From Stanieria cyanosphaera PCC 7437 (lineage in GTDB: Bacteria; Cyanobacteriota; Cyanobacteriia; Cyanobacteriales; Xenococcaceae), in NCBI RefSeq assembly GCF_000317575.1, contig NC_019748.1:62001-126000 (forward strand): a stretch of 64,000 nt of DNA, written 5' to 3'. Numbering within the stretch: the first letter of the stretch is position 1; the number at the start of each line of letters is the position of its first letter. This document shows positions 6,884 through 15,778 of the stretch, piece after piece. The position numbers and the translations under genes are program-made. The notes beneath the pieces are model-generated. The model was not told where the DNA came from and did not search any database. It saw only the letters and a list, made by a program, of their open reading frames with translations.

Positions 6884-9817
6884 TTAAATCGGAAAACGTT
6901 TCATCATCGCGATCCCTTCTTGGGCATTATTAACTAAAGTTGAGGAAGCATGAGGCATTTGAGGAATTTGCCAAAGAACGTCTAGAGTCCGTCGCAGCAT
7001 TCGGACAATATCACCTTCATCCAGATTAGTACTGTCACATAATTCATTCCATTCGATGCCTAATACCCATTGTTGGGCGAGTCCAATTAATTCATATTCT
7101 CTCCAAATTGGTAAACCTACTCCATAACGATGTTGAACTTGGAACAGATGAGGACGAATTTCTCTTAAAATTGAAGTTTTTGCTGATTTATTAGCATCTT
7201 GTCGTTTTTTAATCCCTAAAGCTTCTAATACTTCTGGCGGTGGCGGAAAGTCGCACCAGACATCACCACGAGGAGTTTCTGTAATTAGGGCGCAAACAGC
7301 AGCAGCTAGTTGAGGAGGTTCTAAAACTTCTAATTCTCCCGACAGAAAAGCTAAAGCTAGCCATAGTTCATTATCTCCGCGAATAGTAGCAGCAGCTTGT
7401 CCTAAAGCAGTAGGGGTATATTCTTCAAGAGCTTGAAATTCTTGTAATACTTTAATCAAACTTAGAAATTCATCCCAATAATAGGATTGATTGGATTTGT
7501 GTTTTTGGTATTGAATTTGGGTACGGTGAAGTTTTTCGCGCAATTCTATTCTTTGTTTGTGGCGTTTCACCATTTGACCAGGATTATCCCATTGTTGAAG
7601 GGGATGATTGTCTAATTGAGTTTGTAATTGGTCAATTTTTTGTTGCTGTTCGATCACTTCAGCAGGCGCGATCGCAGGAATTAAGTTATGTTCGATTTGT
7701 TTACAAACTGCTAGAGTCTGAGGATTACCTGGTTGTCCTTTACCCAAACGTGGATTTTCTAAGGAAGGTAAGGGAATTTCTTTGATTATTTCTGGAGCAA
7801 GAAAACCTTCATTAATTTCAGTGATATCAGCATTAGCTGCGATATACCAATAGTTATCAATTCCTAAGCAAACTAAATTATCTGCTTGACCGCAACCTGG
7901 AATTTTAGTAATTACTACTGCTGCTAAAGGTGATGAGACTCGCACGTGTTTGCCCTTTAAACCAACGATTCGACCTGGTTGAATATCTGGGATCAAAGGT
8001 TTAATTGCGTTCTTTCTAACCGCTTCTGCTTGTTGCTGAAGAATGTCTAGCAGTCGATGTTCTTCTTTAAGGCGATCGCGTATTTTTTCATAACTGGTAA
8101 ATTGTCCAATCGGAATTGGTGCAAGTTCAACATCGAGTTTAGTTAATTCAGTAGTGTAAATAGCGATCGCTTGTTGCTCGGGGGCTAATCTTTTACGCGC
8201 CAGATATTCGGCAAAACTTCTTTCTAACAGTTCTTTGATTTCAGTTATGGTATGTTTTTGCAGTAAATTTAGTACCATTCCATAGGAAGGAGTAAACCAG
8301 CTTCTGAGGGGTTCTGCTTGAGAAGTAGCTAGATAAGCAGCTTCTTTCGCGCCTTCAAAGGGAGTTTGGGTTGTAACAACATAACCAACTTCATCTTTGC
8401 CTCTTCTGCCTGCCCTGCCTGCAATTTGTAAAAATTCGGAAGGAGTCAACATACTATGTCCGTCATCAGTGCGTTTGGATAAGGCAGAAATAACGGTAGT
8501 TCTAGCAGGCATATTGATTCCTGCTGCTAAAGTAGCAGTGGCAAAAACGATCTTGACTAAACCTAATTCAAATAAACGTTCGACTAATTCTTTCCAAACT
8601 GGTAATAAACCTGCATGGTGAGAAGCAATCCCTCTGGTTAAAGGTTCGATTTGTTCGATTCTAAGAACTTGGGATAGTTGGGCAAGTAATTGAAACAATA
8701 AGTATTTTTCGTTGGGATGGTTAGCAAAATAATTCCATAAGTCGTTTGCTGCATTGGGATTAGCTGCCAAATAGCCCCAAAGTAAAGATTTGAGATGAGG
8801 ATTACTTTGTTCTAAAGTCTGTAATAAAATTTGTTGTAGTTCTAGATTTTCACTAAGAATAAACTGTAACAAAATTGCTTCGATTTGTTGAGCTTCTTCG
8901 GGAGTAACCAAATTGAGATTATCTAGATTATTAACTGCCTGATCGCATCCGCGCCGACTAAAGATGATGTAGATCGCTGGCAGCATATCTTTAGCTTGTA
9001 GCTGTTGAATTGTCTGGATAATACTAGGACATTCTCTATTTTTTGAACGTCGAGAATTACCACCTTTTTCGCGAGAAGTTTTTTCGCTAGCTTTTAATTT
9101 AGGATTGAGTTTAGTTTGTTGGGCATTTAGTAAAGGAAATAATCCTTTTCTGTTACTAAAATAAAATCGTAGGGGAACAGGACGAAAATCAGAATTAACT
9201 AACTCGCAACTAATTACTGGTTCTTTAGTTTTAATAGCTGTGTCGCTTCTAACTCGATTAATCCAATCAGTAAATTCTTCAGCATTACCAATTGTTGCAG
9301 AAAGGGCAACTAACTGAATCTGAGTAGGACAATAAATAATTGATTCTTCCCAAACAGTACCTCTTCCGCGATCGCTCAAATAATGACATTCATCTAATAC
9401 TACTGCTGCAACATTCTCTAAAGAAGTTCCTACTTCCCCAATCGGAGTTTCATACAACATATTACGAAAGATTTCCGTGGTCATCACTACTACTTGAGCA
9501 TTAGGATTAATTAAAATATCTCCAGTAATTAATCCAACTAGCTTTTCATTTTCTGCGCCAAATTGACCTAAAAAATCACGAAATTTTTGGTTAGATAGAG
9601 CTTTTAAAGGTGTAGTATAAAAAATCCTCTTGCCTTGACTCAAAGCAAGATAAATAGCGTATTCTCCCACCAAAGTCTTGCCCGAACCTGTCGGGGCGCA
9701 GACAACTACTGATTTACCTCGATCTAAAGCTGCGATCGCGTCTTTTTGGAAATCATCAAGTTCAAACGGAAATAATTTGTGGAGATTCAACTCAGAATTT
9801 TGAGAAATTACGTTCAC
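6884..9817 (-). CDS. Ski2/Mtr4-like DEAD/DECH-box RNA helicase
   Basis: A large superfamily 2 helicase of 977 residues. Seen in order are motif I CAPTGSGKT near residue 40, motif II DECH in VVLDECHYLSDRGRG, motif III ALSATIGN, motif V in FATATLAAGINMPARTTVIS and motif VI QIAGRAGRRGKDE. A middle insert with glutamine-rich helices follows the first RecA domain, and the C-terminal part fits the DSHCT helical domain of Ski2/Mtr4 enzymes. In other organisms these helicases feed RNA to 3'-5' decay machines; the role in cyanobacteria is not settled. The start is GTG at 9817. It is a single gene, flanked downstream by the VapBC pair. Confidence 0.9.
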   Translation of the reverse strand: MNVISQNSELNLHKLFPFELDDFQKDAIAALDRGKSVVVCAPTGSGKTLVGEYAIYLALSQGKRIFYTTPLKALSNQKFRDFLGQFGAENEKLVGLITGDILINPNAQVVVMTTEIFRNMLYETPIGEVGTSLENVAAVVLDECHYLSDRGRGTVWEESIIYCPTQIQLVALSATIGNAEEFTDWINRVRSDTAIKTKEPVISCELVNSDFRPVPLRFYFSNRKGLFPLLNAQQTKLNPKLKASEKTSREKGGNSRRSKNRECPSIIQTIQQLQAKDMLPAIYIIFSRRGCDQAVNNLDNLNLVTPEEAQQIEAILLQFILSENLELQQILLQTLEQSNPHLKSLLWGYLAANPNAANDLWNYFANHPNEKYLLFQLLAQLSQVLRIEQIEPLTRGIASHHAGLLPVWKELVERLFELGLVKIVFATATLAAGINMPARTTVISALSKRTDDGHSMLTPSEFLQIAGRAGRRGKDEVGYVVTTQTPFEGAKEAAYLATSQAEPLRSWFTPSYGMVLNLLQKHTITEIKELLERSFAEYLARKRLAPEQQAIAIYTTELTKLDVELAPIPIGQFTSYEKIRDRLKEEHRLLDILQQQAEAVRKNAIKPLIPDIQPGRIVGLKGKHVRVSSPLAAVVITKIPGCGQADNLVCLGIDNYWYIAANADITEINEGFLAPEIIKEIPLPSLENPRLGKGQPGNPQTLAVCKQIEHNLIPAIAPAEVIEQQQKIDQLQTQLDNHPLQQWDNPGQMVKRHKQRIELREKLHRTQIQYQKHKSNQSYYWDEFLSLIKVLQEFQALEEYTPTALGQAAATIRGDNELWLALAFLSGELEVLEPPQLAAAVCALITETPRGDVWCDFPPPPEVLEALGIKKRQDANKSAKTSILREIRPHLFQVQHRYGVGLPIWREYELIGLAQQWVLGIEWNELCDSTNLDEGDIVRMLRRTLDVLWQIPQMPHASSTLVNNAQEGIAMMKRFPI

Positions 9818-9884
9818 GCGAGGTTCTGTTCAGACTGTAAGCCACTATAAATAAGTTAGATATATTGTTACATCTTTACTAAAT

Positions 9885-10125
9885 TATGACTAATCACCAG
9901 TCATCAGTCATCAGTTATCAATAGAGACGTTCCATGGAACGTCTGTACACCAGTTACCAGTTACCAGTTACTAATTACTAATGATGAGGGATGAATAATC
10001 AACCTCACCGAAGGTGCGCGTAGCGACCAACAAAAAAACACTACTAACCGATAACTCCATCTGTGTAAAGGCTGTGGACAAACAATTAACCTAAGCGAAG
10101 CGCACTACCGTAGGCCTCAACAAAA
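9885..10125. repeat. composite dispersed intergenic repeat, copy 1
   Basis: The 317-base gap 9818-10134 holds no gene. It contains stacked direct repeats of the CAGTCATCAGT and CAGTTACCAGTTACTAATTA type, a perfect 18-base palindrome at 9926-9943 (GACGTTCC and its complement), and two HIP1-free GC-rich pieces (GGTGCGCGTAGCGACCAAC near 10012 and AAGCGAAGCGCACTACCGTA near 10094). The same pieces occur reverse-complemented at 37281-37452, so this is a mobile or recombining composite repeat. Confidence 0.7.
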
Positions 10126-10134
10126 CCAAATTAA

Positions 10135-11007
10135 TTATTTTTTCTGCTGTCGATTCAGTAAACGTTTCTTAGTTAATAAAGAACTAAAAAGTCCCTGACT
10201 AGGACTAAAGAAAAATCCTAATAAGAAAAAACCACAAATAATTAAGACAATCGCTGCCCCAGAAGGCAAATCAAAATAATAGCTTAGATACATTCCTGTG
10301 ATAATAGAAATTATGCCTAAGATAGAACCAACAATCATCATTTGATGTAACTCTTTAACTAATAAATATGCTGTAATTGCAGGTCCTACCAACAAAGACA
10401 TAACTAACAACACCCCAACAGTTTGCATACTAGCAACTATGGTAATAGTAATAGCAGAAATCAAACCTAAATATAATAAATTTACTGGTAAACCACAGGC
10501 TTTTGCCCCCAAAGGATCGAACGTGTAAAATTCTAATTCTTTATAAAAAAGTTTAGTTAATAATAAAATAACTCCTGTAATAATTACTGTTTGCCAAACA
10601 TCCGCAGAAGTAATGCCTAAAATATCACCAAATAATAAACTCGTTAAATCAACTTGATTCGTTCCTAAAACCGTAATTAAAATGACTCCTAAAGCCAAAA
10701 AAGTACTAAGCGTTAGAGCCATTGCTGCATCAATTTTTATCCGCGATCGCGATTCAATGATCATCACAACTAAAGCACTAAGTACACCTGCTACAAATGC
10801 CCCAATTGATAAATTAATGTTTAGAAAAAAAGCGAGGGAAATTCCAGGTAAAACAGCATGAGAAATGCAACCAGCCATCATGCCCATTTGTTGTAAAATG
10901 AGGTAACTTCCGACTACCGCACTAAGAATACCTAAAAAAAAGCCAAGAACTAAAGCCTGGCGCATAAATTCAAAACCGAGAGGTTCAATTAGCCAATGAA
11001 GTAGCAC
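10135..11007 (-). CDS. znuB: zinc ABC transporter permease
   Basis: A polytopic inner-membrane protein of 290 residues with about eight hydrophobic segments, of the ABC-3 permease family that imports Zn, Mn or Fe. Family-typical stretches include GCISHAVLPGISLAFF and VGPAITAYLLVK. The start is GTG at 11007, and it overlaps the end of the ATPase gene by 19 bases, so the two are coupled. The substrate is inferred as zinc from the His-rich binding protein and the Zur-like boxes next door; manganese is the main alternative. Confidence 0.87.
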   Translation of the reverse strand: MLLHWLIEPLGFEFMRQALVLGFFLGILSAVVGSYLILQQMGMMAGCISHAVLPGISLAFFLNINLSIGAFVAGVLSALVVMIIESRSRIKIDAAMALTLSTFLALGVILITVLGTNQVDLTSLLFGDILGITSADVWQTVIITGVILLLTKLFYKELEFYTFDPLGAKACGLPVNLLYLGLISAITITIVASMQTVGVLLVMSLLVGPAITAYLLVKELHQMMIVGSILGIISIITGMYLSYYFDLPSGAAIVLIICGFFLLGFFFSPSQGLFSSLLTKKRLLNRQQKK

Positions 11008-11738
11008 TGTTCTGTTGAATTAGTAGAGAAGATATTTATTTTTTTACCATAAGCTTGTTGTAAATTTTCTGGGTTTAAAACTTCTGCTTTTGACCCAACT
11101 GCGATTAATTCTTGATTTAATAATAATAATTGGTCATAATGAGCGATTGTTTCACCTAAATCATGACTAATTACGAGTAGAGTTTTATTTTGGGCTTTAA
11201 GTTCACTAAAAACTTCAAAAATAACCTCTTCAGTATTGCGATCGATATTGTTAAATGGTTCATCAAAAAAGAATAAATCCGCTTGTTGTGCGATCGCTCT
11301 AGCTAAAAATACTCGCTGTTGTTGTCCTCCCGATAATTCCCGAATCTGACGCTGACGATATTGCCACATTCCTACCCTTTCTAAAGCATTTTTGACAATC
11401 AGTTTAGATTGGCGTGAAGGCTGGCGAAACCAACCTATAGTTGGAATACGTCCCATCATTACTACTTTTTGAACAGTAATCGGATAATCCCAATCAATTT
11501 GTGTCCGTTGCGGTACGTAAGCTACTCGTTTTAGTTGACGTTTGAGAGGTTGAGAACCAAATTTAACTATTCCTTTGGCTGAAGGCACAAGTCCCAAAAT
11601 TGCTTTGACTAAAGTACTTTTACCTGCCCCGTTTGGGCCTAATAAACCTGTTACTTGTCCTGGTTGCAAACAAAAAGATACAGCTTTAATTGCCCATGTA
11701 TCGCGATAATTTACTGCCAAGTCGTACACTTCCAGCAC
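10989..11738 (-). CDS. znuC: zinc ABC transporter ATP-binding protein
   Basis: The ATPase of the metal importer, about 249 residues. Walker A is GPNGAGKST, the signature is LSGGQQQR and Walker B is ADLFFFDEP, followed by the H-loop region LLVISHDLG. I chose the GTG at 11738 because GAGG lies six bases upstream; an in-frame TTG at 11750 has no ribosome site. The 3' end overlaps the permease start. The gene is divergent from the binding-protein gene across a short promoter with two Zur-like sites. Confidence 0.88.
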   Translation of the reverse strand: MLEVYDLAVNYRDTWAIKAVSFCLQPGQVTGLLGPNGAGKSTLVKAILGLVPSAKGIVKFGSQPLKRQLKRVAYVPQRTQIDWDYPITVQKVVMMGRIPTIGWFRQPSRQSKLIVKNALERVGMWQYRQRQIRELSGGQQQRVFLARAIAQQADLFFFDEPFNNIDRNTEEVIFEVFSELKAQNKTLLVISHDLGETIAHYDQLLLLNQELIAVGSKAEVLNPENLQQAYGKKINIFSTNSTEQCYFIG

Positions 11739-11755
11739 AGTAGACCTCAAAAAAA

Positions 11756-11797
11756 ATTAGAATCATTATCATTATAAAATTAGAATCGTTATCATTG
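11756..11797. promoter_or_regulatory. two tandem Zur-like boxes between znuC and znuA
   Basis: Read on the minus strand, two copies of a TGATAA-centred site occur, TGATAATGATTCTAA and TGATAACGATTCTAA, about 22 bases apart. Each keeps the left half of the cyanobacterial Zur palindrome TGATAATNATTATCA and part of the right. Their place between the divergent zinc importer genes supports zinc-dependent repression of both directions. Which site serves which promoter is not known. Confidence 0.65.
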
Positions 11798-11809
11798 AGA
11801 ATTTGTTTT

Positions 11810-12871
11810 ATGAAAAAAACTCTTAGAATCACAAATATCTATAAATTAATACTTTTAGTCTTGACGGTGGGATTAGGTAGCTGTAGTAAAATCAATTCAG
11901 AAACTCAAGCGATCTCGCTTTCGCGAGGCGCCTTCGCGATCGCTCAAGAAAAACCTAAAGTAGTAGCATCTCACAGTGTGTTGTGCGATTTTGCCCAAAC
12001 AATTGCTCAAGATACCATTGATTTAACTTGTTTAATTGAACCTGCCCAATCATCCCATACTTATCGCCCTACCCCTTCAGCCAAAACAGCGATTGAACAA
12101 GCACAACTAATTTTGTATGGAGGCTATGAATTTGAACCAAGTATTATTCAGTTGATTGAAGCGAGTACAGCTACTGTACCAAAAATTGCGGTTCATGAAG
12201 CGGTAGTAACTGAACCAATTATGAGTCAACATGATCACGGGCATGAAGATGAACACCACGAAGAAGAGTCTCACGAACATGAACATAATGAAACCACCAA
12301 AAAAGAAGCCCAATTAAAACCAGACTCCCATATTTGGCATAATGTGTGGAATGCAGTAGAAATGGTAGAGTTGATTCAGTCTCAATTGATTTCACTTAAT
12401 CCTACTCAAGCTGAACTTTATCTACAAAATGGAACAGCCTTAACTGAAAAGCTAACTGATTTAAATGGTTGGATTAATCAACAAATTGCTACTATTCCTG
12501 AAGGACAAAGAATTTTAGTTACTACCCATGATTCTTTAAACTACTATGTTCAAGCTTATCCACTAGAAGAATATAAAACTCTCCAAGGTTTAAGTACCGA
12601 AGAATCTCCCACTGCCTCGAAATTAAGAGATTTAGTCACAGAAATTAGACAGGCAAATATTCCTACTATTTTTGCTGAAGTAACAGCTAACGATAAAGTA
12701 ATTAATAGTATTGCTCGCGAAGCCAATGTTAAAATTTCTGAGCAAAAACTCTATACTGATGGTCTAGGTGAAGCAGGAACTCCTGCGGGTACTTATATTG
12801 GTATGATGGAAAATAATACTTGTGCGATCGCGGTAGGATTAGGAGGCAAATGCGAACCGTTTCAGCCTTAA
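11810..12871 (+). CDS. znuA: zinc-binding lipoprotein of ABC importer
   Basis: The periplasmic metal-binding protein of the importer (cluster 9 family), 353 residues from the ATG at 11810; an in-frame TTG at 11795 lies in the operator and is unlikely. A lipobox (LGSC) ends a signal segment near residue 25. Metal ligands are expected at HSVLCDF, the HTYRPTPS region, and the HDSLNYY and EVTAND regions. Between them lies a His/Asp/Glu-rich loop (HDHGHEDEHHEEESHEHEH) typical of zinc-specific members. A HIP1-rich palindrome at 11908-11944 is translated in frame between lipobox and mature domain. Confidence 0.9.
   Translation: MKKTLRITNIYKLILLVLTVGLGSCSKINSETQAISLSRGAFAIAQEKPKVVASHSVLCDFAQTIAQDTIDLTCLIEPAQSSHTYRPTPSAKTAIEQAQLILYGGYEFEPSIIQLIEASTATVPKIAVHEAVVTEPIMSQHDHGHEDEHHEEESHEHEHNETTKKEAQLKPDSHIWHNVWNAVEMVELIQSQLISLNPTQAELYLQNGTALTEKLTDLNGWINQQIATIPEGQRILVTTHDSLNYYVQAYPLEEYKTLQGLSTEESPTASKLRDLVTEIRQANIPTIFAEVTANDKVINSIAREANVKISEQKLYTDGLGEAGTPAGTYIGMMENNTCAIAVGLGGKCEPFQP
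11908..11944. repeat. GC-rich palindromic repeat inserted in znuA
   Basis: A 37-base GC-rich stretch, bounded by AGCGATCT and GCGATCGCT and containing CGCGAGGCGCCTTCGCG, forms nested inverted repeats. It contributes about 12 in-frame residues (ISLSRGAFAIA) to the linker after the lipobox. Its composition differs sharply from the AT-rich gene around it, so it looks like a small palindromic element that landed without breaking the frame. Confidence 0.6.
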
Positions 12872-12924
12872 ATATTGGCTCAAAATGGTGCAATTGCAGT
12901 TAGTTAAGTACCAGAACAAAATAT

Positions 12925-13596
12925 TTAAACTACAAAAATGTCCTCATGGGTAAGCTTTAATCCCGTTGTTAAAGTAGCTATTTGGATTGGTGCGATTGAA
13001 CCATTACCATCCGCATCAAACCATAACGCACCATTAGAACTATTATAAATAAAGCGATCGCTACTATCGGCAGCAGCACTACCAATTCTAAATTGACTAG
13101 GATCAATTACATCACCTGCTACTAAACCGCCACCAAATTTATGTCCTGATACTTTAATCAAATCTTGGCTGACATTAAAATCAGTAATAGTATCTATCCC
13201 TTCTTTAGAATTATCAAAATAAAAGGAATCTTTTCCTTTGCCACCAGTTAAAAGATCGTTTCCTGCGCCTCCAGCAATCAAATCATTACCATCATTACCA
13301 CTAAGGGTATCTTTACCTTTTCCCCCTCGCAAAGAATCATTTCCTCTGCCACCAGTTAAAAAATCGTTTCCTTCTCCGCCAATAATCGAATCATTACCAT
13401 CATTACCAGAAAGGGTATCGTTACCTTTTCCTCCTTGTATTAAATCATTGCCATTAGAACCGTTAATCTTAGCATTGCCATTAACACTATTGGCACTAAT
13501 TTTGATACTTTTATTATCAGTTAAAGAGAACAATATATCATTCTGATTAACACTGACAGAAATACTTGCACTAGATGAACTAAAACTAAACGCCAT
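12925..13596 (-). CDS. RTX calcium-binding repeat protein
   Basis: A 223-residue protein with roughly eight glycine/aspartate nonapeptides (GGKGNDTLSGNDGND style) between residues about 50 and 125, the beta-roll that binds calcium in RTX proteins. The C-terminal part (FYFDNSKEGIDTITDFN, then LWFDADGNG) is the usual cap after the repeats. There is no N-terminal signal peptide, so export would be by a type I system, none of which lies nearby. The ATG has a good ribosome site (AAGGAAG). The N-terminal 45 residues are Ser/Asn-rich with no recognised domain. Its role could be surface or matrix related. Confidence 0.85.
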   Translation of the reverse strand: MAFSFSSSSASISVSVNQNDILFSLTDNKSIKISANSVNGNAKINGSNGNDLIQGGKGNDTLSGNDGNDSIIGGEGNDFLTGGRGNDSLRGGKGKDTLSGNDGNDLIAGGAGNDLLTGGKGKDSFYFDNSKEGIDTITDFNVSQDLIKVSGHKFGGGLVAGDVIDPSQFRIGSAAADSSDRFIYNSSNGALWFDADGNGSIAPIQIATLTTGLKLTHEDIFVV

Positions 13597-13862
13597 AGTA
13601 AACTTCCTTTCCTTGTTTTGAACTGAAATGGCGATCGCTTCTAGAGAAAATTATTTATTAAAAAAAAATTTAATAGTTTTATCCTCAATGTATAAATATT
13701 GATTGGTAAAATGTTGCCAAATTGGCTAAAAATTTATTGAGTTTTTTTAGCTTGGCTCAATCGAAGTATTCAAGCAAACTAACTAATAGAGTGAGTGGTT
13801 TTTGTGAAATAAGAATAATAATTTAAATTGTTAATTGAATCAAGCATAGTAAAAATTTAAAA

Positions 13863-14624
13863 CTAATAAAGTCTCAGCTTTAATAATAAATTGTTTAATT
13901 CACCTTTAGCTGAAGGTTCATTAGGTAAAAAACTATTTTCAAAAGCTTTTTTCAACTCATTTTGTAATTTTTGATATTCTTGAGTATAAAACTCCAAATC
14001 AATTTTTTGTAATAATGATGTTTCAGACTTTGCTAGTTTTTGAGCAATTAAATCATTAAGATAAGGTAATTGAAACTCTTGATTAAGTTTAATTAAATCA
14101 GCCTCAATTTTTCCTGTATTCATTAAATAAATTCCTGTCAATAAAACCCGATAAACGTATAGCAATGGCTTAACCTGATAAACATTAGTTTTTGTAAATA
14201 ATCGCCACTGAGTTTGAGCAAAGCCTAGATAATGATAATAATGATTACGAGTAATACACTTACAAGCGATCGCTTTTAATTCTTGATGTTCTGGAGTTGT
14301 ATAAACGATTAACGGCGAGTAAAGTTGCTCTAAAACATAACCATTTCTTTTTAGTAATAATGTCAAGAATTTTTTAAGCTCATGAGTCACTAAATCAATT
14401 AGTACCCCTTCTTTACTTTCCGACTTTTCAATAGTTTCTTGAACAGGATATAAGCCAACTATTTCTCTTGCAGGTAAGATATGAATTCCTCGTAGATCGT
14501 AATCAGAGTCTGGAGAAGGAAATCCATATAAATGCGCGCCACTAATAGTCAAAAATACTAAAGGATAAGGTTGTATTTGAGCTATTTGAGTTAATAATTT
14601 TTGATGCATTATTATGACAGACAT
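13863..14624 (-). CDS. nucleotidyltransferase-superfamily protein (COG3541-like), second of tandem pair
   Basis: A protein of about 253 residues with the polymerase-beta nucleotidyltransferase signature: the GS-like motif GAHLYGF followed by the acidic pair in PDSDYDLRGI. The C-terminal two thirds is helical. It resembles the COG3541 group of predicted nucleotidyltransferases; the substrate is unknown. ATG at 14624 or 14609 are both possible; an earlier TTG at 14633 is less likely. It lies about 20 bases after a paralogous gene on the same strand, so a two-gene operon is likely. The gene is AT-rich. Confidence 0.75.
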   Translation of the reverse strand: MSVIIMHQKLLTQIAQIQPYPLVFLTISGAHLYGFPSPDSDYDLRGIHILPAREIVGLYPVQETIEKSESKEGVLIDLVTHELKKFLTLLLKRNGYVLEQLYSPLIVYTTPEHQELKAIACKCITRNHYYHYLGFAQTQWRLFTKTNVYQVKPLLYVYRVLLTGIYLMNTGKIEADLIKLNQEFQLPYLNDLIAQKLAKSETSLLQKIDLEFYTQEYQKLQNELKKAFENSFLPNEPSAKGELNNLLLKLRLY

Positions 14625-14643
14625 TTTAAACAATTCAACATTT

Positions 14644-15603
14644 TCAAAAAACCATTGCTTTTCTTGCTTCTATTAACAAAGCGTTCGCTTTTTCATAATC
14701 AGGACGTTCAGGCAATGAAGTATTACTCAAACTATCACTAAATTTTTGATGTAAATCTAATCGCCACTTATTGACTTCTTGCCAAGGCATAGACTCATTA
14801 CGAATTGCCAACAATTCTTCACGATATTGTTCTATTTTGACTGGAACATATCCTTCTTTCAAAATGGTAATCCCAGATAACAATAATCGAATTAAATGCA
14901 TAGCGTGTTTCGGTCTGATTGTTCCTTGATTTCGCAAATCTTGCTCCATTTTTTTGAACTGGGAGATTACATAACCGTTATAAGTTTGATAAACTAACTG
15001 AGATAAAAATATTTTTTGATTAGCTAATAAGTTCTCAGCAATAGGAGTTATTTTTTCTACTAAGGGAGTATATAAACACTCCAAAATATTAGGGTTAGCT
15101 TTTAAGGCTAAAATAATAAATTTTTGGAATTCCCAATAGCATTCTTGATTATCCTGATTTTCTAATTGTTCGGGTATCCCATACAAAGACCAATGCAAAT
15201 CAGCAGGAGGTAAATAAATTCCTCTTAAATCTGTATCAGAATTTTCTTGGTCTAAGCCAAATGCTTTTGAACCGACTACACAACGATAGATAACATAGTC
15301 ATAAAGATTTAACTCTGCCAACATATCACTAGCATTTTGTAATCCTTGTTTTTGATATTGTTTACGAATGCTAAATTCATGGCGATTTAAGATTATTTCC
15401 ACATCATTAGACAGACGAATTTTATAAGCGTAAGAGTTGTCTATAGGAGAATTGATAATTACACCTACTCCACCCTGGGGACAAATAACTTCATTGTGTT
15501 TATTTTTAACTTCAATACGACTAACAACTTGTGTGCCAACAGGAATAATTAGATTAGGATTCAAAATATTTTTATCAATTACTAAAAAATAGAACAAATC
15601 CAA
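14644..15603 (-). CDS. nucleotidyltransferase-superfamily protein with extra N-terminal domain, first of tandem pair
   Basis: A 319-residue paralogue of the next gene. Residues about 18-80 form a small beta-rich domain (GTQVVSRIEVKN, then AYKIRLSNDVEIILNRHEF), then the nucleotidyltransferase motif GSKAFGL and the acidic pair in NSDTDLRGIYLPP near residue 125, and a helical C-terminus. The start is a TTG at 15603 preceded by AGGA four bases upstream; the first ATG in frame lies after the beta domain, so a shorter form lacking that domain cannot be excluded. COG3541-like; substrate unknown. RNA end modification or small-molecule nucleotidylation are both possible. Confidence 0.75.
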   Translation of the reverse strand: MDLFYFLVIDKNILNPNLIIPVGTQVVSRIEVKNKHNEVICPQGGVGVIINSPIDNSYAYKIRLSNDVEIILNRHEFSIRKQYQKQGLQNASDMLAELNLYDYVIYRCVVGSKAFGLDQENSDTDLRGIYLPPADLHWSLYGIPEQLENQDNQECYWEFQKFIILALKANPNILECLYTPLVEKITPIAENLLANQKIFLSQLVYQTYNGYVISQFKKMEQDLRNQGTIRPKHAMHLIRLLLSGITILKEGYVPVKIEQYREELLAIRNESMPWQEVNKWRLDLHQKFSDSLSNTSLPERPDYEKANALLIEARKAMVF

Positions 15604-15778
15604 AGTATCCTATTTTTAGCAGTAGTATAGGTATTCTTAAATTGATTTCAACAAAGCATTTTTAAACGCGATCGTATCTTATGGTAAAAGATACCACTTA
15701 GACAAAACCTGCTACCAACTACCCGATCGCGTCATAATATACAGATGGATAACAACCTTTAGTTCAATCGTTAAGACT

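Noticed and set aside
13238-13546. Plus-strand ORF of 102 residues, Pro/Leu/Ser-rich
   Set aside because: It is the antisense of the RTX repeats; its periodicity comes from the nonapeptide repeats of the real minus-strand gene.
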